From positions 1 to 64,000 of the forward strand of contig NZ_FOWK01000013.1 of NCBI RefSeq assembly GCF_900115435.1: DNA of 64,000 nt, in the 5' to 3' direction. Made by a program: the position numbers and the translations under genes. The notes under the pieces are model-generated. The model searched no databases and had not been told where the DNA came from. It saw nothing but the letters and a program-made list of their open reading frames with translations. This DNA is from Prevotella sp. tf2-5. GTDB taxonomy: Bacteria > Bacteroidota > Bacteroidia > Bacteroidales > Bacteroidaceae. The number at the start of each line of letters is the position of its first letter. Within the stretch, counting starts at the first letter, position 1. Of the stretch, positions 21,411 to 30,971 are shown piece by piece.

Positions 21411-23408
21411 ATGAGTCGTCAAATCTATTTACCAGAGCTGGTGAGTATAAACATTAAGAATTATACTCTCTATCCAAACGGCTTGGACTATACCTATGAC
21501 TTTGTCAAAGGTATAAATCTTATTTTGGGTGGAAATGGAATGGGTAAGACCACTTTTGTCAATATTATCAAATTTGGTTTGATCGGACTATACCGTAAGG
21601 CTAAAGACTTGACCAGGACATATCAAGGCCGTGCGATAGTAAAGCGTCTGCTTTATCCTTCAGACTTTTTTTCTGCCAGAAAAGATGATTCTGTCAAAGC
21701 GGTTGGAGAAGCCACAGTGACTTTACATTTTTTAATAAAAGATGCCCACTTTAGGGTTGTTCGTAGTTTGGATACCGGAACACTCTTGTATGTAACGATT
21801 AACGGAACCCCGTTGGTTGGGGAACCGCTAACAGAGGATAGGTATGAAAGACTTGAAAATATAAATTTGCAGAAGCCCTTTCTCCTTTATGCGTATGAGA
21901 CTCAGATAAGAGCGTATTCAAATCTTACTTTTGATGACTTGATTTTCTTTGTAAATGAAATCCTTTTCTTTGGTGAAAACCATAATACAGTTCTTTGGAA
22001 TGAAGGTATTGACGGAAGAACGGATGTGCAGTATGAACTATTCACTAAATATTTCAGTGAGCCAGAATTGAACGAAAGACGACAAGAAATGTCTCGTCAA
22101 GCAAGATACTATGACAGTTTGTCACGCCATAAGTCAGAAGATATGCGCGTAATAAACAACTTGCTGAAGAAATTGAAACAAAGTGACGGCGATGGTACAT
22201 CACCCCAATCTGCCACCATTGACATCATTGCTCTAAAAGGTGAAATTGAAAAACTGACAGAAGAACTATCAGCCATCAAGTCCGCGCAGAAGAAGTTGGA
22301 TGAGGATATAGCCAATCTACAAGGAGAGATTAACAGGGATAGCCTTCAGGCTTCTAAATTAGACGATGAAAAGAAACAATTGGAAAAAGAGATGAATGCC
22401 AGTCTTTGGGAAACACTACACCCGATGTACGATGTCTTTGTCAAGAATATCCAGTTGAATCACGTTTGTCCAATTTGTAATCAAGAAACAGATGCTTTGG
22501 TTGATCGTGTTAACGAAGCGACTTCAAAATGTTTTGTTTGCGGTAGCGAAATACATTTAACATCAGATGAGATTCTGACGGCAAAGTATAAGGAAGTTAT
22601 AGCTACTCATAAAAGCCTTTATCAGGGAATAGCAAATAAACAAAGGAAGATAAGGGCTATAGAAGATAGCCAACATAATCTGGATAGAGATTTCAGGGAG
22701 AAAGATCTCAGGCGTCGTAGTCTCCAGCAGCAACTTCGCGAACAAGAGTTCAAGCGTGCAGAATCAGCTGAGCCTGACAAACTGCAAGCTTTGGATGACG
22801 AGTATAATAAATATGCAAAAGAGAAGGAAGAACTCCAGAAGAAAAGTGATGAGTATAAAGTTCAGGAGTTACAGCTAACGAGTAGGATTGCAGAAGAAAT
22901 CCTTTCTAATGTTTCTCGTTTTTCATCAATATTTTCCAGTTATGCCCAACAGTTTTTAGGTGTAAGCTGCTCCCTGGAGTATAATAGCTATGATGACCGT
23001 CCCACGAGATTTTATCCTGTTATTGACGGCAAGGTGAGAAAACAAGAGGAGTCACTCTCGGAATCACAGCGTTTCTTCATTGATCACTCCTTTAGGATGA
23101 GTATATTGACTTTCTTCTATCAGTCACCGTCCTTCTATATAGTGGAGACCCCCGACAGCAGTCTTGATCTCTCATACGAGCAAAATGCGGCAGGGGTGTT
23201 TCTCCAATTTTTGAAAAAACCAAATATTGTCATCGTTACCTCCAATTTGAACAACAGTTCTTTTATTAGCCATTTGACAAAAGATGAGAGTGTTCAATTA
23301 TCGATGGTAGGTTTACTGGATATAGCCAAGCAATCTGCCATTCAAGGTGGTAATGAACGGATAAAGAATATTTACAATGAAATAAAAAACAAGATACAAT
23401 ATGAGTAA
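21411..23408 (+). CDS. SMC-like ABC ATPase with zinc ribbon
   Basis: This 665-residue protein has a Walker A at 40-48 (GGNGMGKTT), long coiled coils (about 275-330 and 390-490), and between them a zinc ribbon (CPIC ... CFVC), similar in layout to Rad50-type hooks. An ABC signature follows (SLSESQRFFIDHS) and then a Walker B/D-loop (YIVETPDSSLD). It heads a tight operon: its stop overlaps the next start by 8 bases. In layout it matches the ATPase of Lamassu (LmuB) or ABC-3C systems, which sense foreign DNA. The family match is by motif only. Confidence 0.8.
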   Translation: MSRQIYLPELVSINIKNYTLYPNGLDYTYDFVKGINLILGGNGMGKTTFVNIIKFGLIGLYRKAKDLTRTYQGRAIVKRLLYPSDFFSARKDDSVKAVGEATVTLHFLIKDAHFRVVRSLDTGTLLYVTINGTPLVGEPLTEDRYERLENINLQKPFLLYAYETQIRAYSNLTFDDLIFFVNEILFFGENHNTVLWNEGIDGRTDVQYELFTKYFSEPELNERRQEMSRQARYYDSLSRHKSEDMRVINNLLKKLKQSDGDGTSPQSATIDIIALKGEIEKLTEELSAIKSAQKKLDEDIANLQGEINRDSLQASKLDDEKKQLEKEMNASLWETLHPMYDVFVKNIQLNHVCPICNQETDALVDRVNEATSKCFVCGSEIHLTSDEILTAKYKEVIATHKSLYQGIANKQRKIRAIEDSQHNLDRDFREKDLRRRSLQQQLREQEFKRAESAEPDKLQALDDEYNKYAKEKEELQKKSDEYKVQELQLTSRIAEEILSNVSRFSSIFSSYAQQFLGVSCSLEYNSYDDRPTRFYPVIDGKVRKQEESLSESQRFFIDHSFRMSILTFFYQSPSFYIVETPDSSLDLSYEQNAAGVFLQFLKKPNIVIVTSNLNNSSFISHLTKDESVQLSMVGLLDIAKQSAIQGGNERIKNIYNEIKNKIQYE

Positions 23409-24000
23409 TCGTGAAGAACTGATGTTGGCTAATGCAGACATTATGACCATCATTGCCCATGCGCGGAAGATAGGGTGGGATACCATCAGTATCAACTCCT
23501 TGCAGAGGATAGTGTATCTGATGAAGGTTCTTTATGCTTTCAATCACGATGAAGAAAACGAGTTTGGATACTATCATTTCAGCGTGTCCTTGTTTGGTCC
23601 CTACTCCGAACTGGTTTATAGAAGTCTTATGTTTCTCTTGTCTTCTCAAAGATTACTCGGAGATAAAGACGGTGACGTATCGCTTAATTTAACCGATGGA
23701 GTAGATAGTGTGTCAGAAACAAAGATAAAGTGGATTGATACTATTCTGCTTATCCTCGGTAAGTATGGTGAAAGTAAAATATTCAGTTTCATTGTCAATG
23801 ATCCGTTGTATGAACAGTCAGTCAAGGCAAATCTCAGTACTGAGATAAATACGAGTCTGGAGAATGATACACTGAAAGTTCTGAATGACTTCAAGAAGGC
23901 CTTTGAAGAAACTTTGCATGATACATCTTCTATTAGCAAGGAAGAGTATATCAGTCTGTATTTTGACTATCTTTTCAGTCAGATTATTAACAAGAAGTGA
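23401..24000 (+). CDS. Small partner protein of the SMC-like ATPase
   Basis: A 199-residue, mostly helical protein. NSLQRIVYLMKVLYAFN followed by FGYYHFSVSLFGPYSELVYRSL recalls the small middle components of ABC-3C systems (LmuC-like). It has no catalytic motif that I can see. It overlaps the ATPase gene by 8 bases and its stop touches the next start, so the three genes are translationally coupled. I infer an adaptor role. Confidence 0.65.
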   Translation: MSNREELMLANADIMTIIAHARKIGWDTISINSLQRIVYLMKVLYAFNHDEENEFGYYHFSVSLFGPYSELVYRSLMFLLSSQRLLGDKDGDVSLNLTDGVDSVSETKIKWIDTILLILGKYGESKIFSFIVNDPLYEQSVKANLSTEINTSLENDTLKVLNDFKKAFEETLHDTSSISKEEYISLYFDYLFSQIINKK

Positions 24001-24005
24001 GTGCT

Positions 24006-25121
24006 ATGAAGTTTACAGGAAATCCAGAATTCAAGCGCTTGCTTGACGAGAAGAAGCAAGACATAGTACAGCGTACCAGCGATGGTGTGCAAGAGACAGC
24101 GCAGTTCCAGCGTTTGCGCTCATTGTTATCCGAGACGCGTAGGAAGAATGCTGAGCGAGATTACAGACTCGTCATCATTAGTAAAGCAGACGTTGCAAGC
24201 CTTTGCACGGATGCAGAAATTAAGATAGCCGAACTATTCAAAAATGCATCTTTCTTGACTAACAAAACTGTGTATGTAGATGCGGATTTGTCCATACTCA
24301 ATTTCAATAACGACCCGTTTCCAGCAGAAAATAATGAAGCACGTCGTTTTTTCGCGTCGTTATCAAACACAAAAGATGCATGGGTAGTTTTTCATGTCTC
24401 TCCAAACTCAACGATAAACTATTTTATAGATGGGAAAGACTATGGTGATGGTGTTTTTTACACTTTGGATGCACAGAATAGTTATGAAGAGCGGAAAACC
24501 ATAGAGAGCTTACAGGAAGTTTTAGACGACTATCGTATCAACCTCACACATCAAGATACATATCTCAAGTTCTTTGTTACGAAGGCAGGCTTACGTGCAC
24601 TCCATTCTCTTACAAAGTCCACAGAGAACATTGACACTTTTGTTGCGAATAACAAACATGTGTTGAACAACAAGCCAGAATATCTGTTTCAGAATGATAT
24701 TCGAAACTACATTCAACAACATATGAGGGTGGTCGTTTCTCGTGAGGTGATGCTTGAAGATCTTGACCGTTTGGATATAGAACTTACTGATGAAGATGGC
24801 AAGGATTTATATTTTATTGAGATAAAGTGGTTGGGAGAAAGCATAAATGCTCAAGGTAACGATGTGTCAACAAAGTATAATGCTACCCCTCGCATAAAAC
24901 CTGATGCTGTAAAGCAAGTAGTTGGATACATTAATGAACTGTTGATAGAAAAGAAAAACATTAAGATAGGCTACCTTGCAGTATTTGATGCCCGCAAAGA
25001 TGACTTGCCTGATAGTGGGACAGGTATCTCTGAAGAAGATCTTCCTGAAAATCTGCGCGAGCATTATCCGCGTTTTATAAAATTACAGGATTTTAGGGTA
25101 AAGAACGAAAACCCTCGTTAA
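24006..25121 (+). CDS. Putative PD-(D/E)XK nuclease, effector candidate
   Basis: This 371-residue protein is not recognised as a whole. Near its end is a PD-(D/E)XK-like core: D257 in RLDIEL and E272-x-K274 in YFIEIKWLG, with a downstream lysine/glutamine-rich helix (PDAVKQVVGYINELL). The first 240 residues have no motif I know. A GTG at 23997, overlapping the upstream stop codon, is an alternative start (adds MSA). As third gene of the SMC-like operon it sits where Lamassu/ABC-3C effectors sit; I infer a DNA nuclease triggered by the ATPase. Confidence 0.65.
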   Translation: MKFTGNPEFKRLLDEKKQDIVQRTSDGVQETAQFQRLRSLLSETRRKNAERDYRLVIISKADVASLCTDAEIKIAELFKNASFLTNKTVYVDADLSILNFNNDPFPAENNEARRFFASLSNTKDAWVVFHVSPNSTINYFIDGKDYGDGVFYTLDAQNSYEERKTIESLQEVLDDYRINLTHQDTYLKFFVTKAGLRALHSLTKSTENIDTFVANNKHVLNNKPEYLFQNDIRNYIQQHMRVVVSREVMLEDLDRLDIELTDEDGKDLYFIEIKWLGESINAQGNDVSTKYNATPRIKPDAVKQVVGYINELLIEKKNIKIGYLAVFDARKDDLPDSGTGISEEDLPENLREHYPRFIKLQDFRVKNENPR

Positions 25122-25130
25122 ACGGTTCTT

Positions 25131-26423
25131 ATGAGAGAATATCCATTCATAGATTGCACTGAAAGGTACGACTCCATTATGGTGTTTGGCAAGAACAAGG
25201 ATGTTCTTGTGCATCGTTGGTATCCTTTTGTTGAGGGATATTCCAAAGAGTTTATTGAGGATATTCTGCAGGAGCTACCTTTCACTCCCCAGTGTGCAAT
25301 GGAGCCATTCTGTGGTAGTGGAACCACGCCGGTCGAGTTGCAGAACCATAACATCCGCTGCTATAGTTTTGAGGTGAGCCCCTTTATGTATCTTCTTGCC
25401 AAGGTGAAGCTTGAGCGGACTTATGATGAGGTAACATTAGTTAAGTATAGAAATAGTGTGGCCGACACTTTGAAGAATCCGATACAGTATATTCGCAGGG
25501 AGGAAGCTATACCCTTTGGAGATACCGTAGTGCATAAAGACGGGAAGAAGAAGTGGAACTTTCACGATTCTTCACTTGATGGAATACTTGATATTCGCTA
25601 TGCGATACGCACAAAGGTTGATGACGAAAGGTATAAAAAACTATTTTCGATAGCTCTGGCCTCAATCATTCTTCAAGCCAGCAATATGTTCCGTAATGGC
25701 AAATGCCTTTCATATAAAAAGGGCTGGGAGAATAGAATAATAAGCCGTAATGAGATTCATAAGCTCTTCTTGAATCAACTGGATACGGTGATTTCTGAGG
25801 ATGTTAAGATACTGTCATCACAGAGTGCTAAGGTTTGCAACGCAGATATATGCTATTTTGGAGATGTACGCAAGTCTATTGAGAATGTAGATGACGACAC
25901 TCTTGATTTGATAATCACCTCGCCGCCATATTTGAATTCTCGCGACTATACAGACATCTATATGCTGGAGCTGAAAGTTTTGGAGTTGGTGAACAGCCAC
26001 GAAGATTTGCAAAAGCTTCGCAAAAGCACCCTCCGCTCTCACGTGCAGGTCAAGTATGAAGAAGTGAAGCCGATAGATAATGCCAGATTGATAAACTGCC
26101 TGTCTGATATGAAGAAGTCAGATGCCAAAAGCTGGAATTCAGATATTCTCAATATGATATGCGGCTATTTTGAGGATATGCAACAGCTATTTTCTGCATT
26201 TTCCCAAAAAATGCGCAAGGGTGGTGTTATTTATTTCAATGTGGCAAATTCCGCATACTTTGGAGTAGAAGTGCCTGTTGATATGATTATTTCTGATATA
26301 GCAGAGGACTGTGGAATGAAAGTGCGTGAGATTAGGAAGGCCCGTGACATTAAGACAAGTCCTCAGCAGAGCAAGTCACTTGGTAAAAAGCTTCATGAGA
26401 GCGTAATAGTGATAGACAAGTAA
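25131..26423 (+). CDS. DNA methyltransferase (N4-cytosine or N6-adenine type)
   Basis: This 430-residue protein carries SAM-binding motif I PFCGSGTT (59-66) and catalytic motif IV TSPPY (263-267). The SPPY form fits an exocyclic amino group methylase. Motif I precedes IV with about 200 residues between, which likely holds the target recognition part. It starts 9 bases after the nuclease candidate. It could protect host DNA from that nuclease, making a modification-linked system, or be a stray epigenetic enzyme. No specificity can be read from sequence. Confidence 0.85.
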   Translation: MREYPFIDCTERYDSIMVFGKNKDVLVHRWYPFVEGYSKEFIEDILQELPFTPQCAMEPFCGSGTTPVELQNHNIRCYSFEVSPFMYLLAKVKLERTYDEVTLVKYRNSVADTLKNPIQYIRREEAIPFGDTVVHKDGKKKWNFHDSSLDGILDIRYAIRTKVDDERYKKLFSIALASIILQASNMFRNGKCLSYKKGWENRIISRNEIHKLFLNQLDTVISEDVKILSSQSAKVCNADICYFGDVRKSIENVDDDTLDLIITSPPYLNSRDYTDIYMLELKVLELVNSHEDLQKLRKSTLRSHVQVKYEEVKPIDNARLINCLSDMKKSDAKSWNSDILNMICGYFEDMQQLFSAFSQKMRKGGVIYFNVANSAYFGVEVPVDMIISDIAEDCGMKVREIRKARDIKTSPQQSKSLGKKLHESVIVIDK

Positions 26424-26488
26424 TAGTGTGATAGATAGAATACCAGTCGCTGGTAGATTGCGGGTTCCTTAATGCCAACCACGGCTCT

Positions 26489-26701
26489 ATGGAAGTCAAG
26501 TTTGACACAATGCTTCCTTTGCGGGATAAAGAGCTTCATGTGAAGATTAAGGACAGGCCTTATCACATGAATGTCATCATACTGACAGATACGGGTATGC
26601 AAATCAGCAAGCTGATAAGCGTTGAGGCGGATGCCGTGTTTGCAGAGAAACTTGTGGAACAGATAAACAAGAGTGAAGTTGCGACGGCTACTGTAAAATG
26701 A
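26489..26701 (+). CDS. Small hypothetical protein between methylase and OLD-like gene
   Basis: 70 residues, alternating beta-like pattern (MEVKFDTMLPLRDKELHVKI ... ATATVK). Not recognised. The frame is open for another 54 bases upstream (YQSLVDCGFLNANHGS) without a start codon, so this may be the end of a larger gene that lost its beginning. Confidence 0.4.
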   Translation: MEVKFDTMLPLRDKELHVKIKDRPYHMNVIILTDTGMQISKLISVEADAVFAEKLVEQINKSEVATATVK

Positions 26702-26792
26702 GCCAAGAAGCCGCTTCAGTCACATTTGCGGGACAAGCCTGAAAAAGACTTGTGTCATTGTTTGATGACTAATAATCAAAAGGAGAGGATAT

Positions 26793-28265
26793 ATGGATAC
26801 AATTAAAATGCATATCAGTCACGTCAAGTGTATTGATGACTTGACGTTTGAGATACCAGTCGAGAAGGGACTATATGCCATCACTGGAAAGAATGGATCA
26901 GGCAAGAGCACAATAGCTACATGCGCCGCCAGTTTGTTTTTTCAGATGAAGATGCAGTTGTATTTTGGAGCTACAGAACCTAATGCTTCTATTACCTTTG
27001 AGAAGGACGGAGCATTCCGTTCTTGGACCTATGATGGTTCCAAGTGGATCCAGTCTCAGACCGGCGATATGAATATTAAAGGATTCTACGAAGGTAGTTT
27101 GATTTTTGGCAATAGGTTCAAGGATACTTCTATGCCTAAAGTTCAGAAGGCTATGAATGTAGATACCAATACCCTTGTTGTTGCAGATGACTTCATTCGC
27201 AAGAACTTGGGCCTGATTCTACAAGGAAACGAGGAGTATTATGAGAAATTATATCATTTGCCGAGAAACAAGCAGTCGGAATTTGATGGATATGTTTTCT
27301 ACTATGAGAAGAATGGGCGCCGCATCAGCCAGTTTCATATGTCAACTGGCGAAAACCTGCTGATTAGCGTACTGAATTCAATTAATCTTCGAAATAATGA
27401 CCGTGCGAGTTTGTCAAAGCCCTGTGTGCTGTTTCTTGACGAAATAGAACTTGCGCTGCATCCATCATCCTTGAAGCGACTCCTTAACTTCTTGGAGGAT
27501 ATGTCAAACAAATATAACTATGCTATTTACTTCTCTACACATTCCATAGAGTTGATAGGAGCCATCAAGCCCGAAAATATATTCTATGTAGAAAGGCATT
27601 CCGACAATAGTATAGAGATACTCAATCCCTGCTATCCCGCATACGCAACAAGAATATTGTATGACCATTCAGGTTTTGACAATGTAATCCTTGTCGAAGA
27701 CGACCTTGCCGCCTCTTTTATCAAGTGCATCCTACGCGATGAAAACCTTCAGCGGAACAGAATGATACACGTACTGCCTTGTGGCGGTTATACCAATGTG
27801 TTGAAGCTTGCTGACGAAGTGGTCAAGTTCAACATTCTTGGAAAACGTTCTTCTGTAAGCGTAGTGTTAGATGGCGACTGTAAGAAAGAGGCCAACCGTT
27901 TTATTCAGAAGAATAACATAAGAAACAACCTTCCCATATCTTTTCTGCCTATTGAAAGTCTGGAAAAGTATCTGCATAACAAGTTGTATGTTAATGTTGA
28001 CCACGGCCTTTACAGATATCTGACCGACTACGTTTTCCAAGTAAAAAGCATAGACGCGATTATTCTTGGATATGAGGCTCAGGGCGCACAAAAGAATGAT
28101 GAAGACGGCAAGAATTTCTGGTGGCATATTGAGAAGGAGCTCAAAGAGCGACGCACAAGCCGCGAAGAACTGATTAATATCATTGTAGGTTATGTCAGAG
28201 ACAATAATACTACTGAATATGGTAAGATAAGAGATTTCTTAAAAGACACATATAGACAAAGATAG
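26793..28265 (+). CDS. OLD-type AAA/TOPRIM nuclease
   Basis: This 490-residue protein joins an ABC/AAA ATPase (Walker A GKNGSGKST 32-40; Walker B CVLFLDEIEL, about 211-220; H-loop FSTHS) to a C-terminal TOPRIM domain (E302 in LVEDD; D360-G-D362 in VVLDGDC). This is the overcoming-lysogenization-defect layout, seen in anti-phage proteins such as GajA and retron effectors. No GajB-like helicase or reverse transcriptase follows. A good AAAAGGAGAGG ribosome site precedes the ATG. Its end runs directly into a fragment of a four-helix-bundle gene. Confidence 0.82.
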   Translation: MDTIKMHISHVKCIDDLTFEIPVEKGLYAITGKNGSGKSTIATCAASLFFQMKMQLYFGATEPNASITFEKDGAFRSWTYDGSKWIQSQTGDMNIKGFYEGSLIFGNRFKDTSMPKVQKAMNVDTNTLVVADDFIRKNLGLILQGNEEYYEKLYHLPRNKQSEFDGYVFYYEKNGRRISQFHMSTGENLLISVLNSINLRNNDRASLSKPCVLFLDEIELALHPSSLKRLLNFLEDMSNKYNYAIYFSTHSIELIGAIKPENIFYVERHSDNSIEILNPCYPAYATRILYDHSGFDNVILVEDDLAASFIKCILRDENLQRNRMIHVLPCGGYTNVLKLADEVVKFNILGKRSSVSVVLDGDCKKEANRFIQKNNIRNNLPISFLPIESLEKYLHNKLYVNVDHGLYRYLTDYVFQVKSIDAIILGYEAQGAQKNDEDGKNFWWHIEKELKERRTSREELINIIVGYVRDNNTTEYGKIRDFLKDTYRQR

Positions 28266-28275
28266 CAACTATTAC

Positions 28276-28516
28276 AGCATCGGAGCCAACAACGCCGAGG
28301 CAACAAATGCTGTTAGTAAAACAGACTATCGTGCAAAATCTTTTATTGCTCTTAAAGAAGCTCGTGAGTCAATTGTACTGGATTGAATTACTTCATCGTA
28401 ACAAATACATAGACGATAAGCAATATCAGAGCATTTATAACGATGCAGAAGAACTAGTAAAGTTGCTTGTTCATCGCTGCAAAAAGATTGATGAGCAACT
28501 TTGTGAGGATAAATAA
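28276..28516 (+). pseudogene. Frameshifted fragment of a four-helix-bundle gene
   Basis: The frame SIGANNAEATNAVSKTDYRAK SFIALKEARES is the middle of the protein coded at 35232-35708. After 'gagtcaattgtactgg' an extra base shifts the frame; the rest (YWIELLHRNKYIDDKQYQSI ...) continues in the next frame to the TAA at 28514. The 5' third is missing. Identity to the 35 kb gene rises from moderate in the first half to about 90% or more in the second half and into the repeats after the stop, which hints at gene conversion. Confidence 0.8.
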
Positions 28517-28599
28517 CAACATCAGACATCATACATCATCCATCTGACATCTTACGTTCGATACAGCCAGTCAGAACAAAAAAGAAAATAAATAATACA

Positions 28600-28983
28600 A
28601 TGCAAACAGTACAACAACAATATATAGCAAATTGGCATGATAGCTTTGTGAGCTATATTAGGCAATATGAGGCACTCATTGTTGCACTGATTGCGTTGCC
28701 AGAAGTGCCAGATGAAGATAAGCAGGTGCTTGACAGATTGAAGCTGATGCTTCATTGCAAGGATGCACAGAACGTAGAAAAGGATTTGGCTGAAGGTACG
28801 GTATCAAAGAGTACTCTTGATAAGATAGAGAAACTGAATAAGGATATTGCAGATGTTGCAGTGGAACAGCTAAAGACTGATGCTGTGGTAAAGGAGTTCT
28901 TAAAGAGATTGACTCATCTTAAGTTAGAACAAGATAAGAAAGCAGAAGAACTGAGGCTGAGGGCACTGAACATTAGTATTTAG
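28600..28983 (+). CDS. Hypothetical helical protein
   Basis: 127 residues, largely helical and charged (LIALPEVPDEDKQVLDRLKL ... HLKLEQDKKAEELRLRALNI). Not recognised, with no signal peptide or membrane segment. It follows 7-bp-period repeats (acatcag/acatcat, 28518-28555). The 165 bases after it hold the closed frame GDCVEDVHWCYFDDMDSLEY, which looks like the end of another lost gene. Confidence 0.5.
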   Translation: MQTVQQQYIANWHDSFVSYIRQYEALIVALIALPEVPDEDKQVLDRLKLMLHCKDAQNVEKDLAEGTVSKSTLDKIEKLNKDIADVAVEQLKTDAVVKEFLKRLTHLKLEQDKKAEELRLRALNISI

Positions 28984-29157
28984 TTCGAAGCGTACGGAAG
29001 AACCTTACGGAAAACAGCAGGGGACTGTGTAGAGGATGTACACTGGTGCTACTTTGATGACATGGATAGTCTGGAGTATACGATGCAATGAATTTATGAG
29101 GCGATACAAGAAACATGATGTAAATGCTGAGATATCAATTAAAGAGTTTTGTTGAAT

Positions 29158-29958
29158 ATGTTATCAAGTTTATTGAAGCCGCTATTTGAGAGGGTAAAGA
29201 CAGTGAACAGAGCACTATCATCAACGACTCAATCTCTCAAAAGTGCTATTGATAAATATAACACTTCAATTAACGACCCTTATAATTTCCTGGATATTAA
29301 CAATAATATCAGGATGCATGAGGAATTAATTAGATTTGAGGATAATCGTTTGATAGGGAGAAGAAGACAGACTGCAATCCTTCTTACGATATTTGGCATA
29401 TTGTTTGTCTATTTTCCTCAGATTGTAACTTTCATATTTCAAAGACAGAATGAATGGTGGGTATTGTCAATATTTTCCTTGTATTTTATTGGAATAATTG
29501 CATCCGTTATATGTTTCATACTCCATATTTGGCCGGCAAATATACCACAGCAAATATCCCCATCAATATTCTTTAACGAAGATTTGAATAATTATAAAGA
29601 TGAAGGCTTAGATGACGAAGAAGCGAATATAGGAGTAAAACACTCTTACCTAAGAAATTTGGAGAAATCTCTCGAACTATTGCAGAATGCAAACAAATGG
29701 AAAGGATTTTGGCATTTTTGGTGCATTATCTGTTTAAGCGTAACTTTCGTTTTTTATTTTGCAAGCTCTACGATAGTAATCGCGTCAAATAAGATAGATA
29801 ATAGAGAAATAATCAATAAAACAAAAAACAATATGGGAGAAGAGAAAAAAAAGAAGTTTGATCCTTCAAAAACACATGACGTACCTCCACAGGTAATAAG
29901 AGAGGGTAAAGAGATAAAGTTTATCAATACAAGCAAAAAAGACAGTACAAAGAAGTAA
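29158..29958 (+). CDS. Hypothetical membrane protein
   Basis: 266 residues with three predicted membrane helices: ILLTIFGILFVYFPQIVTFIF, WVLSIFSLYFIGIIASVICF and WCIICLSVTFVFYFASST. The N-terminus has helical repeats, and the C-terminus is a highly charged tail (GEEKKKKFDPSKTHDVPP). Not recognised. The ATG at 29158 is preferred to a TTG at 29149. Eight bases separate it from the next gene; it is the first of four genes that look co-transcribed (to 32301). Confidence 0.6.
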   Translation: MLSSLLKPLFERVKTVNRALSSTTQSLKSAIDKYNTSINDPYNFLDINNNIRMHEELIRFEDNRLIGRRRQTAILLTIFGILFVYFPQIVTFIFQRQNEWWVLSIFSLYFIGIIASVICFILHIWPANIPQQISPSIFFNEDLNNYKDEGLDDEEANIGVKHSYLRNLEKSLELLQNANKWKGFWHFWCIICLSVTFVFYFASSTIVIASNKIDNREIINKTKNNMGEEKKKKFDPSKTHDVPPQVIREGKEIKFINTSKKDSTKK

Positions 29959-29966
29959 TACAAAAC

Positions 29967-30947
29967 ATGGCTGGTGGATTTGATAAACAGCAGATGAAGA
30001 CGTTGCAGGGCATTACTAAGAATGTTCATACAATGAGGCATCATTGCCAGGTTGACGGTTGCGAAGAGGCTGCTATCAATTCACATCTGTTGCAGCGCAA
30101 TGGTATTTTAAACAATATAGCTGAGAATAACCATCTGATAGAGGCACGCCCTACTGATTTCTTTAAGTGGAATGCTATTGATTGTCCAATAGAATTTAGA
30201 CAAGTTGGAATAAACCAAGCTATTTCACTCTCTGTGTTTTGCGACAAACACGATACGGAACTCTTTAAGAAAATAGAGCAAGGCAATCTTGATTTTGGTG
30301 ATTATGAGACTCAGTTACTTTTAAGCTATCGTGTGGTTTGTGCAGAAATAGTCAAGAAAGAACAAAATATTGAGATAACCAAGAGGATACAAAGAGCAAA
30401 TACACTAAACTTTCCTGCGGAAATGCTCAATACAGAACTGAAAGGATACCAATTGGGTTTACGTGATTTGAATGAATATAGGAAACTCATTGAATCAGAG
30501 TTGAATGCACCAACTTCAAAGTTCCATTTTCGTCGCTATAGCTATTCTAAGATAGCGGTAGCCGCTTCTGCTACATTTTCTTATGAGGTAGATGCAGGCA
30601 CATCCAGAGGCATAGAGAAATCTTTTGAAGGTAAGGTATGGGATACCGGTTTTATTCATGTGATACCAACTGGCACATCATTAGAAATAGTCGTTGGTTA
30701 TCATGAGGATCATACAAATGATTATCTCGTTAGATATATCGATTCTTGGGCAAACCTTGACGATGTCGCTTTGAAAATGCAACTAACTGATTTGTTTGCA
30801 GCACGTATTGAAGGATGGGTAATGTCACCAAGTTTATTTAAATCACTATCCAATGGCGCAAAGGATAAGTTTATGAGATACTTTTCTGATAATGCCGCCA
30901 ATTACAATATGCTTCAGCGACCAGATTTTAGTCTGTTTGATAAGTAG
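29967..30947 (+). CDS. Hypothetical protein with zinc/HNH-like N-terminus
   Basis: 326 residues. Near the start, RHHCQVDGCEEAAINSHLLQRNGIL and later LSVFCDKHDTELFKKIE give the pattern C-x4-C ... SH ... C-x2-HD-x-ELF. I have seen this pattern in unnamed proteins with a treble-clef or HNH-like start, but I cannot name the family. The middle is helical, and the C-terminal half carries beta strands (WDTGFIHVIPTGTSLEIVVG). Second gene of the unknown operon. Confidence 0.6.
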   Translation: MAGGFDKQQMKTLQGITKNVHTMRHHCQVDGCEEAAINSHLLQRNGILNNIAENNHLIEARPTDFFKWNAIDCPIEFRQVGINQAISLSVFCDKHDTELFKKIEQGNLDFGDYETQLLLSYRVVCAEIVKKEQNIEITKRIQRANTLNFPAEMLNTELKGYQLGLRDLNEYRKLIESELNAPTSKFHFRRYSYSKIAVAASATFSYEVDAGTSRGIEKSFEGKVWDTGFIHVIPTGTSLEIVVGYHEDHTNDYLVRYIDSWANLDDVALKMQLTDLFAARIEGWVMSPSLFKSLSNGAKDKFMRYFSDNAANYNMLQRPDFSLFDK

Positions 30948-30971
30948 TATGACAACAATTAAGATATTGAT

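Noticed and set aside
26793-28600. Retron with an OLD-type effector
   Set aside because: No reverse transcriptase frame is seen on either strand near the gene.
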